A stretch of 64,000 bases of DNA from Thermosporothrix hazakensis (GTDB lineage: Bacteria > Chloroflexota > Ktedonobacteria > Ktedonobacterales > Ktedonobacteraceae), in NCBI RefSeq assembly GCF_003253565.1, contig NZ_QKUF01000007.1, positions 124,001 to 188,000 on the forward strand. Direction: 5' to 3'. Of this stretch, positions 1 to 8,680 are shown piece after piece; positions within the stretch are counted from its first letter, which is position 1; the number at the start of each line of letters is the position of its first letter. Under the pieces are notes generated by a model. It was not told the origin of the DNA, searched no databases, and was given only the letters and a program-made list of their open reading frames with translations. The position numbers and the translations under genes are program-made.

Positions 1-1
1 T

Positions 2-904
2 TTTTATCACCTGCTCAAGGCCTTGCCCCGTACCGCGCATTTGTTGCTCGTGGGTGACGCCGATCAGTTACCTTCGGTGGGTCCGGGCAATGTGTTGCGC
101 GATCTGCTGAGGAGCGAGGATGTGCCCTCTATCCGCCTGACCGAGCTGTTTCGACAGGCGCAACAAAGCAAGATTATCGTGAATGCGCACCGGATCAATG
201 GGGGGCTGCTGCCTTCAACGCGCATCGAGGCCCGGAGCGATTTCTTCTTTATGGCAGAAGAGGATCCGGTGCGGGCGCAAAAATTGATTCTTGATCTTGT
301 ACAGCGTCGTCTGCCCGCGCGTTATGGCTTTCATCCACTGACGGACATTCAGGTGCTTTCCCCGATGTATCGGGGTGCGGTTGGGGTGCATCTACTGAAC
401 GAGAAGCTGCAAGAGCGCTTAAATACCTCCGCTTTGGCCGAGGTGGGGTGGGGGGAAAAACTTTTTCGCGTTGGTGACAAAGTGATGCAGACGCGAAACA
501 ACTATGATAAGGGCGTCTTCAACGGAGATGTTGGCTGGATTCGTAGTATTAATAGAGATACCTCAACTGTGAAAGTTGAATTTGTGGAAGAGGCGGGCCC
601 GCTCTTTGTCAGTTATGCGTTTCATGAACTGGAAGAACTGGTGCTGGCCTATGCTGTTACCGTTCATAAGAGCCAGGGAAGCGAATATCCAGCGATTATC
701 GTGCCACTTTTCCGAGAGCATCGGATGTTGCTGCAACGCAATCTACTCTATACGGCTATTACCAGAGCAAAGCGTTTCTGTGTGCTGGTCGGTCAACCAA
801 CGGCTCTGGAACTGGCTGTTCAAAATGATCGTGTTATTCAGCGAAATACGGCACTGATGGAACGGCTCCGGAGGCTCCGTCAGGGTGTCGAACATGTCCA
901 GTAA
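2..904 (+). CDS. recD2: RecD-like superfamily 1 DNA helicase, C-terminal part (cut by window start)
   Basis: This is the 3' part of a gene that begins before the window; the frame is open from base 2 and gives 300 codons. Residues near the start hold the SF1 motif III pattern ([13 protein letters not shown]). Further on are [11 protein letters not shown] (motif V) and [11 protein letters not shown] (motif VI, arginine finger region), with an SH3-like stretch between them, as in RecD/RecD2 and TraA-type 5'-3' helicases. The Walker A and N-terminal HhH regions lie outside the window, so RecD2 (no RecB/C partner) versus a RecBCD subunit cannot be settled. RecD2 is more likely because no recB or recC follows. 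It would act on DNA ends in the cytoplasm during repair. Confidence 0.9.
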   Translation, partial: FYHLLKALPRTAHLLLVGDADQLPSVGPGNVLRDLLRSEDVPSIRLTELFRQAQQSKIIVNAHRINGGLLPSTRIEARSDFFFMAEEDPVRAQKLILDLVQRRLPARYGFHPLTDIQVLSPMYRGAVGVHLLNEKLQERLNTSALAEVGWGEKLFRVGDKVMQTRNNYDKGVFNGDVGWIRSINRDTSTVKVEFVEEAGPLFVSYAFHELEELVLAYAVTVHKSQGSEYPAIIVPLFREHRMLLQRNLLYTAITRAKRFCVLVGQPTALELAVQNDRVIQRNTALMERLRRLRQGVEHVQ

Positions 905-1074
905 ATGCTGAGGCTCTATGCGGTAGCAGTAGAATAGAGTCGGAAGGTAGAATATAATTGAGGAAACACTAGCACGTTCTGCCTTTCCCTTATGCGAAAA
1001 GCGAATAAGCAGATCTGTCAGTATATTGTTTCGTAGATCCCGTAGTATTTTGATTGAAGAAGGGGTTTTGTATT

Positions 1075-1935
1075 ATGGCTGGATCAGAGACATCAACCGG
1101 TTATGCTCATCCTGAAGTGCTGGTTGAAACCGATTGGGTTGCGGACCATCTTCATGATGCTGATATTCGTTTGATTGAGGCCGATGAAGATGTGTTGCTC
1201 TATGAGCTGGGTCATATTCCGGGTGCAGTGAAGCTGGATTGGCACGTTGACGTACAGGATAAATATTCTCGCGATTTCATTGATCAGCAGGGCTTTGAAC
1301 AATTGATGAGTCGCTGGGGAATAACCAATGACACCACCATTGTTCTTTATGGGGACAAAAATAACTGGTATGCCTGCTATGCCTTCTGGCTCTTTTCAAT
1401 GTATGGCCATGCACGGATGAAGATAATGAATGGCGGACGGGCAAAGTGGGAAGCGGAGCATCGCCCGATGACGCGGGAAGTGCCGCACTATGAGCCCACC
1501 CGGTATAAAGCGCAGCCTATGGATGAATCTGCGCGGGCATTTCGGGATGAAGTCTTGCTTGGCCTGAAGAATCCCGGACGACGCTTGATCGATGTGCGTT
1601 CTCCCCAGGAATACAGCGGCGAATTGATACATATGGTCAATTATCCGCAGGAGGGAGCCCAGCGCGGTGGCCATATTCCCGGGGCGAAGAATATTCCCTG
1701 GGCCACTGCCGCCAATCCCGATGGCACCTTTAAATCCGCAGAGGAATTGCGTCAGATTTATGGTAGTAACGATGTCACGCCAGATAAAGAGGTAGTGACC
1801 TATTGCCGTATTGGTGAACGTTCAGCGCATACCTGGTTTGTTTTGACGAAGCTTCTGGGTTATCCGCGAGTTCGCAACTATGATGGTTCCTGGACTGAGT
1901 GGGGAAATCTGGTTCGCTCGCCGATAGAGAAGTAA
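1075..1935 (+). CDS. sseA: Thiosulfate sulfurtransferase, two rhodanese domains
   Basis: A 286-residue tandem-rhodanese protein. It moves a sulfane sulfur from thiosulfate (or mercaptopyruvate) to cyanide or a thiol acceptor. The N-terminal domain (about residues 15-130) is the inactive copy. The C-terminal domain carries the active-site loop [13 protein letters not shown], close to the CysA/SseA thiosulfate sulfurtransferases of actinobacteria. The frame is also open to a TTG at 1054, but the ATG at 1075 has a purine-rich ribosome site (GAAGAAGGGG) about 10 bases upstream and is preferred. The next gene, 80 bases on, is the SufU Fe-S scaffold, so a role in sulfur supply is plausible but not shown. 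Confidence 0.9.
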   Translation: MAGSETSTGYAHPEVLVETDWVADHLHDADIRLIEADEDVLLYELGHIPGAVKLDWHVDVQDKYSRDFIDQQGFEQLMSRWGITNDTTIVLYGDKNNWYACYAFWLFSMYGHARMKIMNGGRAKWEAEHRPMTREVPHYEPTRYKAQPMDESARAFRDEVLLGLKNPGRRLIDVRSPQEYSGELIHMVNYPQEGAQRGGHIPGAKNIPWATAANPDGTFKSAEELRQIYGSNDVTPDKEVVTYCRIGERSAHTWFVLTKLLGYPRVRNYDGSWTEWGNLVRSPIEK

Positions 1936-2016
1936 TGGAGTCTGTGCGCTCCCGAAAAAGACCCGGGGGGAGGGCGCTAATTGTGCGCTCTCCCTCACCC
2001 GTGAGGAGGATATATC

Positions 2017-2424
2017 TTGGACCGTCAAGAGGCTATCGAATTTCTGGTAGATCACTATGAGAACCCACGCAATAAAGGTGAGATCGAGCATCCCGATGTC
2101 AATCTAAGCGGTGGGAATCCCGGTTGTGCTGATGTGATTACTATGCAGGCGCGCTTTAATCCAGAGGGCAAGTTGGAAGAGGTGGCCTGGCATGGTGAAG
2201 GCTGCACAATCAGTCAGGCTGCCGCTTCCTATGTGTCCGAACTGGTGCAGGGAATGACGCCCGAAGAGATCGAGGCGATGAGCTTTGAAGATCTGATGGA
2301 TCAACTCGGGCGTGAATTGGTCATGACCCGCCCGACCTGTGCGACACTGGCGCTAGGAACACTCAAGCGCGGCGTGCATGAGTTCGTGATGAAGCAAAAA
2401 GCAAAGCAAAGCGATATCGCATAA
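2017..2424 (+). CDS. sufU: SufU-type Fe-S cluster scaffold / sulfur acceptor protein
   Basis: A 135-residue IscU-fold protein. SufU takes persulfide sulfur from the cysteine desulfurase SufS in the Suf system. The three conserved cysteines and the Zn-ligand aspartate are visible: GGNPGCAD near residue 37, GEGCTISQAA near residue 66 and TRPTCATLALG near residue 112. The insertion between the second and third cysteines and the ending without the IscU C-terminal motif fit SufU rather than IscU. It starts at TTG 2017 with GAGGAGGA 8-15 bases upstream. No sufS or sufBCD is adjacent; the upstream neighbour is the sulfurtransferase. A bidirectional terminator follows. Confidence 0.9.
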   Translation: MDRQEAIEFLVDHYENPRNKGEIEHPDVNLSGGNPGCADVITMQARFNPEGKLEEVAWHGEGCTISQAAASYVSELVQGMTPEEIEAMSFEDLMDQLGRELVMTRPTCATLALGTLKRGVHEFVMKQKAKQSDIA

Positions 2425-2427
2425 AAG

Positions 2428-2470
2428 AAAGCAGCAGCAGCGATCAAACAAGGCTGCTGCTTTTTTCTTT
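2428..2470. terminator. Bidirectional intrinsic terminator between sufU and the UDG gene
   Basis: The stem AAAGCAGCAGC (2428-2438) pairs with GCTGCTGCTTT (2453-2463) around a 14-base loop. T-rich tracts lie on both sides (TTTTTTCTTTT on plus, TTTCTTTTAT on minus). It lies between two convergent genes and can serve both. Confidence 0.85.
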
Positions 2471-3102
2471 TAAAGCTGATATTCCTGCCGCCATCTGGCA
2501 AGGAGGTCTAGCGCCCGATGAACCAGCCGCTGATTTTCTGGGGCGTTCAACCAGCGACTCACGCCAGATGGGTGCGGAAGCGGAAGGAAGAGCATCTCCT
2601 GTTGCTCTTGGTAGGTGCCGACGACGTCTTGAAGCCGGATTTTCTGGCCCAGAAACGCTTCAATTGCCATCGTGCCAACCAGAAGCACGATTCGGGGCTG
2701 TACCAGACGAAGCTCGGCTTCCAGAAATGGGCGGCAGAGAGCAAGTTCCTGCGGCGAAGGTTTGCGATCTCCGTTTCCGCGCGGGTTTTTGCCTGGATCG
2801 CAATGTGTCAATGAGCTCAAATAACAGTGCTCATAGAGATAATTGGGTGGGAAGCCTGCCTTTTCCAGCCATTTTTGAAGGAGACGCCCTGCTGGTCCGC
2901 TCCAGGGAAGCTTGTTCGCTACTGAGCGATGCCCCGGAGCCTGCCCAATAACGAAGATACGGTCGCTTGTTCGTCCTTTGACGATGGGTTGGGCACAAGG
3001 AATAAAGCCCTGAAGTTGACATTTGCGACAGGCAAGAATATTGGCTTGTAGTATCTGTAGTTCGGTTTCTCTTGCGATATCCGGATCAGTCTGTTTGTTC
3101 AT
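2470..3102 (-). CDS. udg: Uracil-DNA glycosylase, Fe-S (family 4-like)
   Basis: A 210-residue uracil-DNA glycosylase that would remove uracil from DNA at the start of base excision repair. It shows the family 4 layout: CRKC near residue 24 and two further cysteines in LTHCDPGKNPRG and LALCRPFLEAEL, which together can bind a [4Fe-4S] cluster. It also has motif GQAPGHR near residue 54 and the histidine motif LPHPSG near residue 177. Family 4 enzymes more often have GEAPG, so the Gln in motif A is a small departure. The ATG at 3102 lies inside the end of the upstream flavin reductase gene (17-base overlap), pointing to one transcript and translational coupling. Confidence 0.86.
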   Translation of the reverse strand: MNKQTDPDIARETELQILQANILACRKCQLQGFIPCAQPIVKGRTSDRIFVIGQAPGHRSVANKLPWSGPAGRLLQKWLEKAGFPPNYLYEHCYLSSLTHCDPGKNPRGNGDRKPSPQELALCRPFLEAELRLVQPRIVLLVGTMAIEAFLGQKIRLQDVVGTYQEQQEMLFLPLPHPSGVSRWLNAPENQRLVHRALDLLARWRQEYQL

Positions 3103-3709
3103 GTGCGGTTGTTGGGAGGGCCGCTGACGGCACGCCTGGTTTTTGCAGGGCTTCTGCCATCTGGCGGTACTGGCCTTTATAGAAAAGCAGTGGTAAGCTT
3201 TCTTCTTGTGTATAATGGTGATTAAAACTCAATGTTGAGACCTTCTCTTGCAGGCTATCATCAGCAAAAACAATATGGTCTTGAATACCCATAGCTTCTA
3301 CCTGTCCCAAAAAAATGATATGGTCTCCGCCGGGATATTCTGCGACAATGCGGGTATCGACAAAAGCCAGCGTATCTTTTAAAATGGGCGCTCCGGTGGC
3401 GACGGTCCGGTATTCTGCATAGCAGAAATGCTCAAACCGCTCTACTGATGGTGTTGCAAAGCCAGTGGACAGGCTTTTTTGTTCCTGTGTCAGAATATTG
3501 ACCGCGAAATTTTTGCCTTCACGCATAATCGGAAGGGAATGGCTGTTCTGCTCAATACATACAAGGACAAGCGGGGGATGGAGCGAAACAGAGCAAAACG
3601 CATTGACGGTCAGGCCGCTTATCTTTCCCTGACATTGGGTTGTAACGATGGTAACACCTGTTGCAAAGCGTCCCATCACCTGCCGGAAGAAATCTTTTTC
3701 TATTGCCAT
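3086..3709 (-). CDS. Flavin reductase-like FMN-binding protein
   Basis: A 207-residue protein of the flavin reductase / DIM6-NTAB split-barrel family. The N-terminal pattern FRQVMGRFATGVTIVT and the later GLTVNAFCSVSLHPPLV are the classic FMN-binding signatures. Such proteins reduce FMN or FAD with NAD(P)H, often to feed a partner monooxygenase. No monooxygenase is adjacent; the only co-transcribed gene is the downstream uracil-DNA glycosylase, whose start overlaps this stop. The C-terminal 50 residues (after HHYTQEESLPLLFYKGQYR) are an extension typical of larger family members. The start is ATG with GAGG upstream. The substrate is unknown. Confidence 0.85.
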   Translation of the reverse strand: MAIEKDFFRQVMGRFATGVTIVTTQCQGKISGLTVNAFCSVSLHPPLVLVCIEQNSHSLPIMREGKNFAVNILTQEQKSLSTGFATPSVERFEHFCYAEYRTVATGAPILKDTLAFVDTRIVAEYPGGDHIIFLGQVEAMGIQDHIVFADDSLQEKVSTLSFNHHYTQEESLPLLFYKGQYRQMAEALQKPGVPSAALPTTAHEQTD

Positions 3710-3853
3710 CTATCAAAAACCTCTAACTGTTTCCACAGTAGGAACGCCTGCTTTGTTTCTCCTTTGAACTCGTGTTGGCGTAAATCACTGTGTTTATGGG
3801 CAAAAGCACGCTCTTTGTGCTATTTATTGCCAGGGTGGCTATTCTTTGTATGT

Positions 3854-3883
3854 AGTATCATCCTCTGGCGTCCTTCTTGTCAA
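3854..3883 (-). promoter_or_regulatory. Sigma-70-type promoter for the flavin reductase-UDG operon
   Basis: Read on the minus strand: TTGACA (3883-3878), an 18-base spacer and GATACT (3859-3854). It lies about 145 bases upstream of the flavin reductase start and faces the divergent FecCD promoter. Confidence 0.6.
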
Positions 3884-3973
3884 CTGTACAGAAGGTCAGT
3901 CCACTTGTAGGACTTTAGACGAAGGATGAGGGGAAGAGCGTACAGCATATCTGTCTTTGTAATCGGTATTTGA

Positions 3974-4003
3974 TTGACACATCTTTAGTCGTCTGTCTAT
4001 ACT
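3974..4003 (+). promoter_or_regulatory. Sigma-70-type promoter for the BtuC/FecCD-type transporter operon
   Basis: TTGACA (3974-3979), 18-base spacer, TATACT (3998-4003), 36 bases before the permease ATG. The 329-base gap 3710-4038 holds this and the divergent minus-strand promoter. No cobalamin riboswitch or Fur-like box was recognised in it. Confidence 0.75.
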
Positions 4004-4038
4004 AGCTGTAGTTTTTGAGGTATTAAAGTAGAACGCTG

Positions 4039-5133
4039 ATGAAAACAGAAACACCTTTTTCCCGATCATTATTGGAACAATCGCAGCGGAGGCGCTATAT
4101 ACCTTTGCCTATCATTTTATGTGTATTGAGCATAAGCTTGCTGCTAGCCCTTTTACTCTCAGTGAGTGTTGGTTCAACGGCGATCCCTCTGGCAACCATT
4201 GTCAAGGTGGTGTTGAATGGGACCAGGCTATTTCATTTTGTCCCATCATGGGATTCTTCAATTGAAGTGATAATCTGGAATGTGCGCATGCCTGTTGTTG
4301 TTGGATCGGCACTGGTGGGGGCTGCATTAGCGGTTGCAGGGGCGCTCTTTCAGGGCATTTTGCGTAATCCGTTGGCTGATCCCTTTCTGATCGGCACATC
4401 TTCGGGGGCCGCACTGGGTGCGACGCTTTCCTTTATTTTGCCAGTTGCTGCATTGGGAACGCTGTTCCCGGCAACGGCTGTTTTAGCCTTTGTGGGGGCA
4501 ATCCTGACAGTACTTTTTGTATATGCGCTGGCACGAGTCCAGGGGCAGACACCAGTTGTGACCTTATTGTTAGCCGGCGTGGTAGTTAATTCTGTGCTGG
4601 TAGCGCTTCAGACGCTGTTGCTGTCGCTTTTCCCTCGGGCGGATTTCCCTTTTCAGGCGCTGTTCAACTGGTTATCCGGTGAAATTGCTGTGACAAGCTG
4701 GTATCCGGTTCTGATTGCTGCTGTGTTGGTGCTGCTCGGGCTGGTGCTTGCTTTGAGTCTGACGCGGGTGCTGGATGCGCTGGCGCTAGGGGAAGAGAGC
4801 GCAACTGCTCTAGGACTCAATGTGGAGGCATGGAAGTTCGGAATTGTGGTAGTGGCCTCACTGATGACCGCGGCAGCTGTGTCGATTAGTGGCCTGATCG
4901 GTTTCGTTGGGCTGGTAACACCCCATGTAATGCGGCTCTTGCTTGGGCCAGAGCATCGTTCATTGCTTCCTGCCTCGGCTCTGGGAGGGGCTATTTTCCT
5001 GATTCTGGCCGATTTGTTGTCGCGTACGGTTATTGCCCCGGCTGTCCTGCCTGTCGGCATTTTTACGGCGCTGGTAGGGGCGCCCTTCTTCTTGTTTTTA
5101 TTGCGACGTAGTAAGAGAGAGTATAGATGGTAG
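4039..5133 (+). CDS. FecCD/BtuC-family ABC transporter permease (iron-siderophore or cobalamin)
   Basis: A 364-residue polytopic membrane protein with the FecCD/BtuC fold (about 10 transmembrane helices). Signature stretches are NVRMPVVVGSALVGAALAVAG, the family loop GILRNPLADPFLIGTSSGA and the coupling region SGLIGFVGLVTPHVMRLLLG near residue 285. It would form the membrane channel for ferric siderophores, haem or corrinoids with the ATPase encoded immediately downstream (7-base overlap). No periplasmic-type binding protein gene is adjacent, so the substrate cannot be read from context. The C-terminal domain of the partner ATPase favours a corrinoid but does not prove it. Confidence 0.9.
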   Translation: MKTETPFSRSLLEQSQRRRYIPLPIILCVLSISLLLALLLSVSVGSTAIPLATIVKVVLNGTRLFHFVPSWDSSIEVIIWNVRMPVVVGSALVGAALAVAGALFQGILRNPLADPFLIGTSSGAALGATLSFILPVAALGTLFPATAVLAFVGAILTVLFVYALARVQGQTPVVTLLLAGVVVNSVLVALQTLLLSLFPRADFPFQALFNWLSGEIAVTSWYPVLIAAVLVLLGLVLALSLTRVLDALALGEESATALGLNVEAWKFGIVVVASLMTAAAVSISGLIGFVGLVTPHVMRLLLGPEHRSLLPASALGGAIFLILADLLSRTVIAPAVLPVGIFTALVGAPFFLFLLRRSKREYRW

Positions 5134-6488
5134 CAGAGACTGAGACACGACAGGGTCTGGATGTCGCCTCTTCTGTTCCGTTGTTGCAGGCCAGAGATGT
5201 GACCTTTGGCTACAATCGCCAGGAGTTACTGCATGAGGTCTCTCTTGCCATTCAGACGGGCGAAATGGTCGGGTTGCTTGGCCCGAATGGTTCTGGAAAG
5301 ACGACCCTGCTACGGCTCTTAAGCGGCATTTTTCAACCCTGGAAAGGGCAGATTCTGCTAGAAGGCCGTGAACTGCGCCAGTGGGGACGGCGCGATGTTG
5401 CCCAACGTATCGCCGTTGTGCCGCAGGAACTGCATATGCCTTTTGCCTTTACGGTCAAACATATGGTTGAAATGGGCCGTACCCCGTTTATTCGGTCGTT
5501 TTTTGGCTCTCAGGGGAGCCGGGATCGCGAGGCGGTACAGGAGGCGATGGCGATCGCGGGCGTGGCTGATCTGGCTGAGCGGATTTTCAATGAGTTGAGC
5601 GGTGGTGAGCGTCAGCGGGTTCTGGTGGCGATGGCGCTTGCGCAGGAGCCGTCGGTGTTGCTTCTTGATGAGCCAACAGCGCACCTGGATATCAAGTATC
5701 AGATAGAGACCCTTGAACTGGTGCGCAGGCTGAACAGGGAGCATAAGGTGACAGTGCTCGCAGCGCTCCATGATTTGAACCTCGCGGCCCGCTACTTCCC
5801 GCGCCTGATTCTGTTTCAACGTGGAATCGTTGCTGATTCCAATCCGGCGGAGGTGCTGGACCCTGCATTATTGCGTCGGGTGTATGGTGTTGATGTGCAG
5901 GTCGGAATTATGCGGGGAAGCGCTCATTTAAGCGTATTGCCGCCCGTGCTGGAAGAGAAGAGAGGGCTACCTGAGCGACCGGTTGTGCATGTCATCGCAG
6001 GTGGTGGTTCCGGCGAGGTGATGATGCGAGCTCTGGCTGATGCGCATATTCCCTTTGTCGCGGGAGCGCTTAATATCGGCGATAGTGATCACACGCTGGC
6101 GCTGCATCTGGCGACCGAGGTCATCACCGAACAACCTTATGCGCCTATTTCCTCCGCGGTGCTGGATCAGGTACGAGCGAGCTTACGCAGCGTTGCCTTG
6201 TTGATTCTCTGCCCTGTTCCCATCGGTGCGGGGAATCTCGCGTTGTTGCGTGAAGCGCTGTTTGCGGCTCAGCGCGGGTTGTCTGTTATCATGCTGGAAG
6301 AGCAGGTATCCGAGGGACAGGAAGAAAGCTTAGAAGCCATTCTTCCTCGCGATTATACTGAAGGCAAGGGGACGCGTTTACTGATGTTGTTGCGCCAGGC
6401 CGGTGCGACCGTCGTTACTTCAGTGAGCGAGGCGCTGGAATGTGCGAAGAAACAGCTTGCTGATGAGACCTTTCTTTCCCTACAATAG
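5127..6488 (+). CDS. ABC transporter ATPase (FecE/BtuD type) with extra C-terminal domain
   Basis: A 453-residue protein. Residues 15-255 are a standard ABC ATPase: Walker A GPNGSGKT near residue 52, signature LSGGERQR near 157 and Walker B VLLLDEPTAHLD near 176. They are closest to FecE/BtuD/HmuV importer ATPases. Residues about 270-453 are an additional alpha/beta domain (HVIAGGGSGEVMMRALAD, then LGRVALLILCPVP-like strands) that ordinary BtuD lacks. Similar fused domains occur in some archaeal and Chloroflexi proteins annotated as cobalamin ATPases; this comes from memory and was not checked. The gene overlaps the permease by 7 bases, so the two are coupled. Confidence 0.88.
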   Translation: MVAETETRQGLDVASSVPLLQARDVTFGYNRQELLHEVSLAIQTGEMVGLLGPNGSGKTTLLRLLSGIFQPWKGQILLEGRELRQWGRRDVAQRIAVVPQELHMPFAFTVKHMVEMGRTPFIRSFFGSQGSRDREAVQEAMAIAGVADLAERIFNELSGGERQRVLVAMALAQEPSVLLLDEPTAHLDIKYQIETLELVRRLNREHKVTVLAALHDLNLAARYFPRLILFQRGIVADSNPAEVLDPALLRRVYGVDVQVGIMRGSAHLSVLPPVLEEKRGLPERPVVHVIAGGGSGEVMMRALADAHIPFVAGALNIGDSDHTLALHLATEVITEQPYAPISSAVLDQVRASLRSVALLILCPVPIGAGNLALLREALFAAQRGLSVIMLEEQVSEGQEESLEAILPRDYTEGKGTRLLMLLRQAGATVVTSVSEALECAKKQLADETFLSLQ

Positions 6489-6712
6489 AAATCCTGGCAA
6501 CTTTAATAGAAAAGGCCCTGTAAGGGATTGCATGTATCGGCTCAATTAAAAATAGAGGAAGTTATTGTACTCTCTTTTCAGTATGTCTGTGCGACCTTCA
6601 ATGCAGTGCCGACCGGATGACGGTGTGTGCCAGAATAGGATACAGCAAAGGATGATGTACAATCTTTCCAGCAAAAAATACAGTCAAGGTGCAATATTTT
6701 GGTGAAAAATGC

Positions 6713-6741
6713 TTGCAATCGCCGCTGACAGACCCTATACT
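6713..6741 (+). promoter_or_regulatory. Sigma-70-type promoter for the MoaD-like gene
   Basis: TTGCAA (6713-6718), 17-base spacer, TATACT (6736-6741), 110 bases before the preferred start at 6852. The 363-base gap 6489-6851 shows nothing else that I recognise. Confidence 0.7.
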
Positions 6742-6851
6742 TTGCCATATATGAGAGAGCATCGAAAACCGAGGCAGCGAGAATGGACCTTGCGATTTTC
6801 GTGCGTTCTTATGTATAGATGCAAAAGAGACAGCAAGGATCGGGCCCGATT

Positions 6852-7139
6852 ATGAGTAATGATGCATTGTTTGTAACGCTCCGTTTACCCTCAACGCTAA
6901 GCGCATATAGTGGAGGGAAAAGTCAGATTTTTCTCAAAGCCGAGACGGTGCAGCAGTTGCTAGAACAACTTCGATTGCATCATCCGGCAATCTGGGAGTG
7001 CCTCTGCACCGAACAGGGACATGTGCGCGAGCATGTGCAGATCTTCGTGAATAATGAATTGATCAGTGGGGCCAGGGGTCTTCATATCCCACTCACACCC
7101 GGGCAAGAGGTGATTGTGCTCCCGGCGTTTAATGCATAA
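6852..7139 (+). CDS. MoaD/ThiS-family ubiquitin-like protein without C-terminal diglycine
   Basis: A 95-residue beta-grasp protein: LFVTLRLPSTLSAYSGGKSQ at the start, a VQQLLEQL helix, and HVQIFVNNELI with GQEVIVLPAF at the end, which match MoaD/CysO/ThiS sulfur carriers. The usual last residues (AVAGG) are replaced by AFNA, so the protein as encoded has no diglycine to be adenylated or thiocarboxylated. It may be a non-carrier relative or a structural partner. The frame opens at ATG 6819, but ATG 6852 has AAGGA 13 bases upstream and keeps the fold intact, so it is preferred. No E1-like or moaE gene is adjacent; an MFS transporter follows. Confidence 0.7.
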   Translation: MSNDALFVTLRLPSTLSAYSGGKSQIFLKAETVQQLLEQLRLHHPAIWECLCTEQGHVREHVQIFVNNELISGARGLHIPLTPGQEVIVLPAFNA

Positions 7140-7233
7140 GCAAAAAGAGATGATCCGGGGCTTATCCTGTTGTGTGTTCGCCAGCCTCGTACTGGCGTGA
7201 ATACAGGCAAAAATTCTCTATCAGGAATAATAC

Positions 7234-8535
7234 ATGAAAACAGGATTCTCCGAGGAGCCGGATGCCGAGAAGGGAAACGTCTCTCTTCAGCGTCAACCTG
7301 AGACGTCCGCTGTGCAACCTGCTCCCGGCTATTGGAGTGTCTTGCGCAACCGTAATTTTGCGCTGCTTTTCTGGGGACAGCTTATTTCGACGGCAGGAAC
7401 GCAGATGCAGATTATTGCTGTCTCCTGGCAGGTCTATGAGTTGACTCATTCCGCTGTGGTGCTTGGAGCGATCGGGTTATTACAGGCTATTCCCAGGTTG
7501 CTCTTTTCGTTGCTTGGAGGCGTTTTCGCAGATCGATTTGACCGCCGAAAACTGCTGTTGCTGATTGAAGTGATGATGGCGCTTCTATCCGCTGTTCTGG
7601 CTGTTACTACTGCATTCAAAGTGATCAATATCTCGATTGTGTATGCGGTGGTTCTGATTTCTGCCTTTGTCTCGGCCTTTGAGTTCCCCGCCAGACAGGC
7701 AATGATTCCCACTTTGGTGCCCCGTTCTCAGATAGCTAGCGCTGTCTCGTTAAGCATGGTTGTGATGCAACTGACGGTCGTTATTGGTTCTGCTGCGGGC
7801 GGCTATGTGCTTGGACAGCTTGGCGTTGTGGCGACCTACTGGATTGATGTGTTCTCCTATGCAGTGGTAATTGGTTCGCTGCTCTTGTTGGTTGTACCGG
7901 CTGTCGAGCGCAAGCTCCAGGAGCAATCGAGTATTGCTGCGTTGCGAGATGGTCTGCGCTATCTGTGGCAGCAGCCGATCATTCTGGGCGTGCTGACTAT
8001 TGACTTCTTCGCTACCTTTCTGGGCTCTCCAAAGGCTCTGTACCCGGTGTATGCGAACGATATTCTGCATGTGGGCGCTCAGGGATTGGGGGTTCTGGTT
8101 GCCGCTACCTCGATTGGCGCGATTGTTCTGACACCCTTTACCGGGCTGATTCAAAGCATTCGGCGGCAGGGACTGGGCGTTTTTCTGGCGGTGCTTGTCT
8201 GGGGCCTGTGCATTATCCTGTTCGGGATGTTACCCGGACCGCTTTGGCTCTCTGTGCTGTTTCTAGCGGGTGCAGGGGCTGCGGATATGGTTAGTATGAT
8301 TCTACGCGGGTTGATTGTGCAGTTAACCACTCCTGACGAGTATCGCGGGCGTATCAATGCGGTGAATGCAATGTTTGTGATTGGTGGGCCGATGTTAGGG
8401 CAATTCGAGTCCGGTATGGTGGCCGGGCTGGCTACTCCTCAAATTTCAGTGGTCAGTGGCGGTATCGGGTGTATGCTTGCAACGGTGCTTGTTGCTGTTT
8501 TTGTGCCCTCACTTTTGAAGATAAAGGCAAAATAA
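7234..8535 (+). CDS. MFS transporter, EntS-like exporter
   Basis: A 433-residue major facilitator protein with about 12 transmembrane helices. It begins with a soluble N-terminus of about 30 residues. The segment NRNFALLFWGQLISTAGTQM leads into helix 1, and the loop GGVFADRFDRRKLLLL carries the MFS motif A (GxxaDrxdRr). The family resembles enterobactin exporter EntS and related drug or siderophore exporters. An exporter near a FecCD/BtuC-type importer suggests, but does not prove, a siderophore link. The start ATG at 7234 has AGGAAT 7 bases upstream. It lies 94 bases after the MoaD-like gene on the same strand. Confidence 0.88.
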   Translation: MKTGFSEEPDAEKGNVSLQRQPETSAVQPAPGYWSVLRNRNFALLFWGQLISTAGTQMQIIAVSWQVYELTHSAVVLGAIGLLQAIPRLLFSLLGGVFADRFDRRKLLLLIEVMMALLSAVLAVTTAFKVINISIVYAVVLISAFVSAFEFPARQAMIPTLVPRSQIASAVSLSMVVMQLTVVIGSAAGGYVLGQLGVVATYWIDVFSYAVVIGSLLLLVVPAVERKLQEQSSIAALRDGLRYLWQQPIILGVLTIDFFATFLGSPKALYPVYANDILHVGAQGLGVLVAATSIGAIVLTPFTGLIQSIRRQGLGVFLAVLVWGLCIILFGMLPGPLWLSVLFLAGAGAADMVSMILRGLIVQLTTPDEYRGRINAVNAMFVIGGPMLGQFESGMVAGLATPQISVVSGGIGCMLATVLVAVFVPSLLKIKAK

Positions 8536-8599
8536 CGGGATACTCACGTAACTTTGTATTCTTGTGTAAAAGGGACAGAAAGTACTTATGGACCAATAG

Positions 8600-8629
8600 T
8601 TGCAAAAGTGCTAATATTTGTGGCATAAT
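8600..8629 (+). promoter_or_regulatory. Promoter for yifB-recQ
   Basis: TTGCAA (8600-8605), 18-base spacer, CATAAT (8624-8629) preceded by TGG (extended -10 form), 51 bases before the yifB ATG. Confidence 0.6.
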
Positions 8630-8680
8630 CATGGAAAATAGGATAAATGCTTGTGATGATGAGGAGGAAGAAGATGTTCT

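Noticed and set aside
3710..4038. A cobalamin riboswitch before the FecCD/BtuC-type operon
   Set aside because: The conserved B12-box and core pairing could not be found, and a strong sigma-70 promoter lies only 36 bases from the start, leaving too short a leader for a riboswitch.
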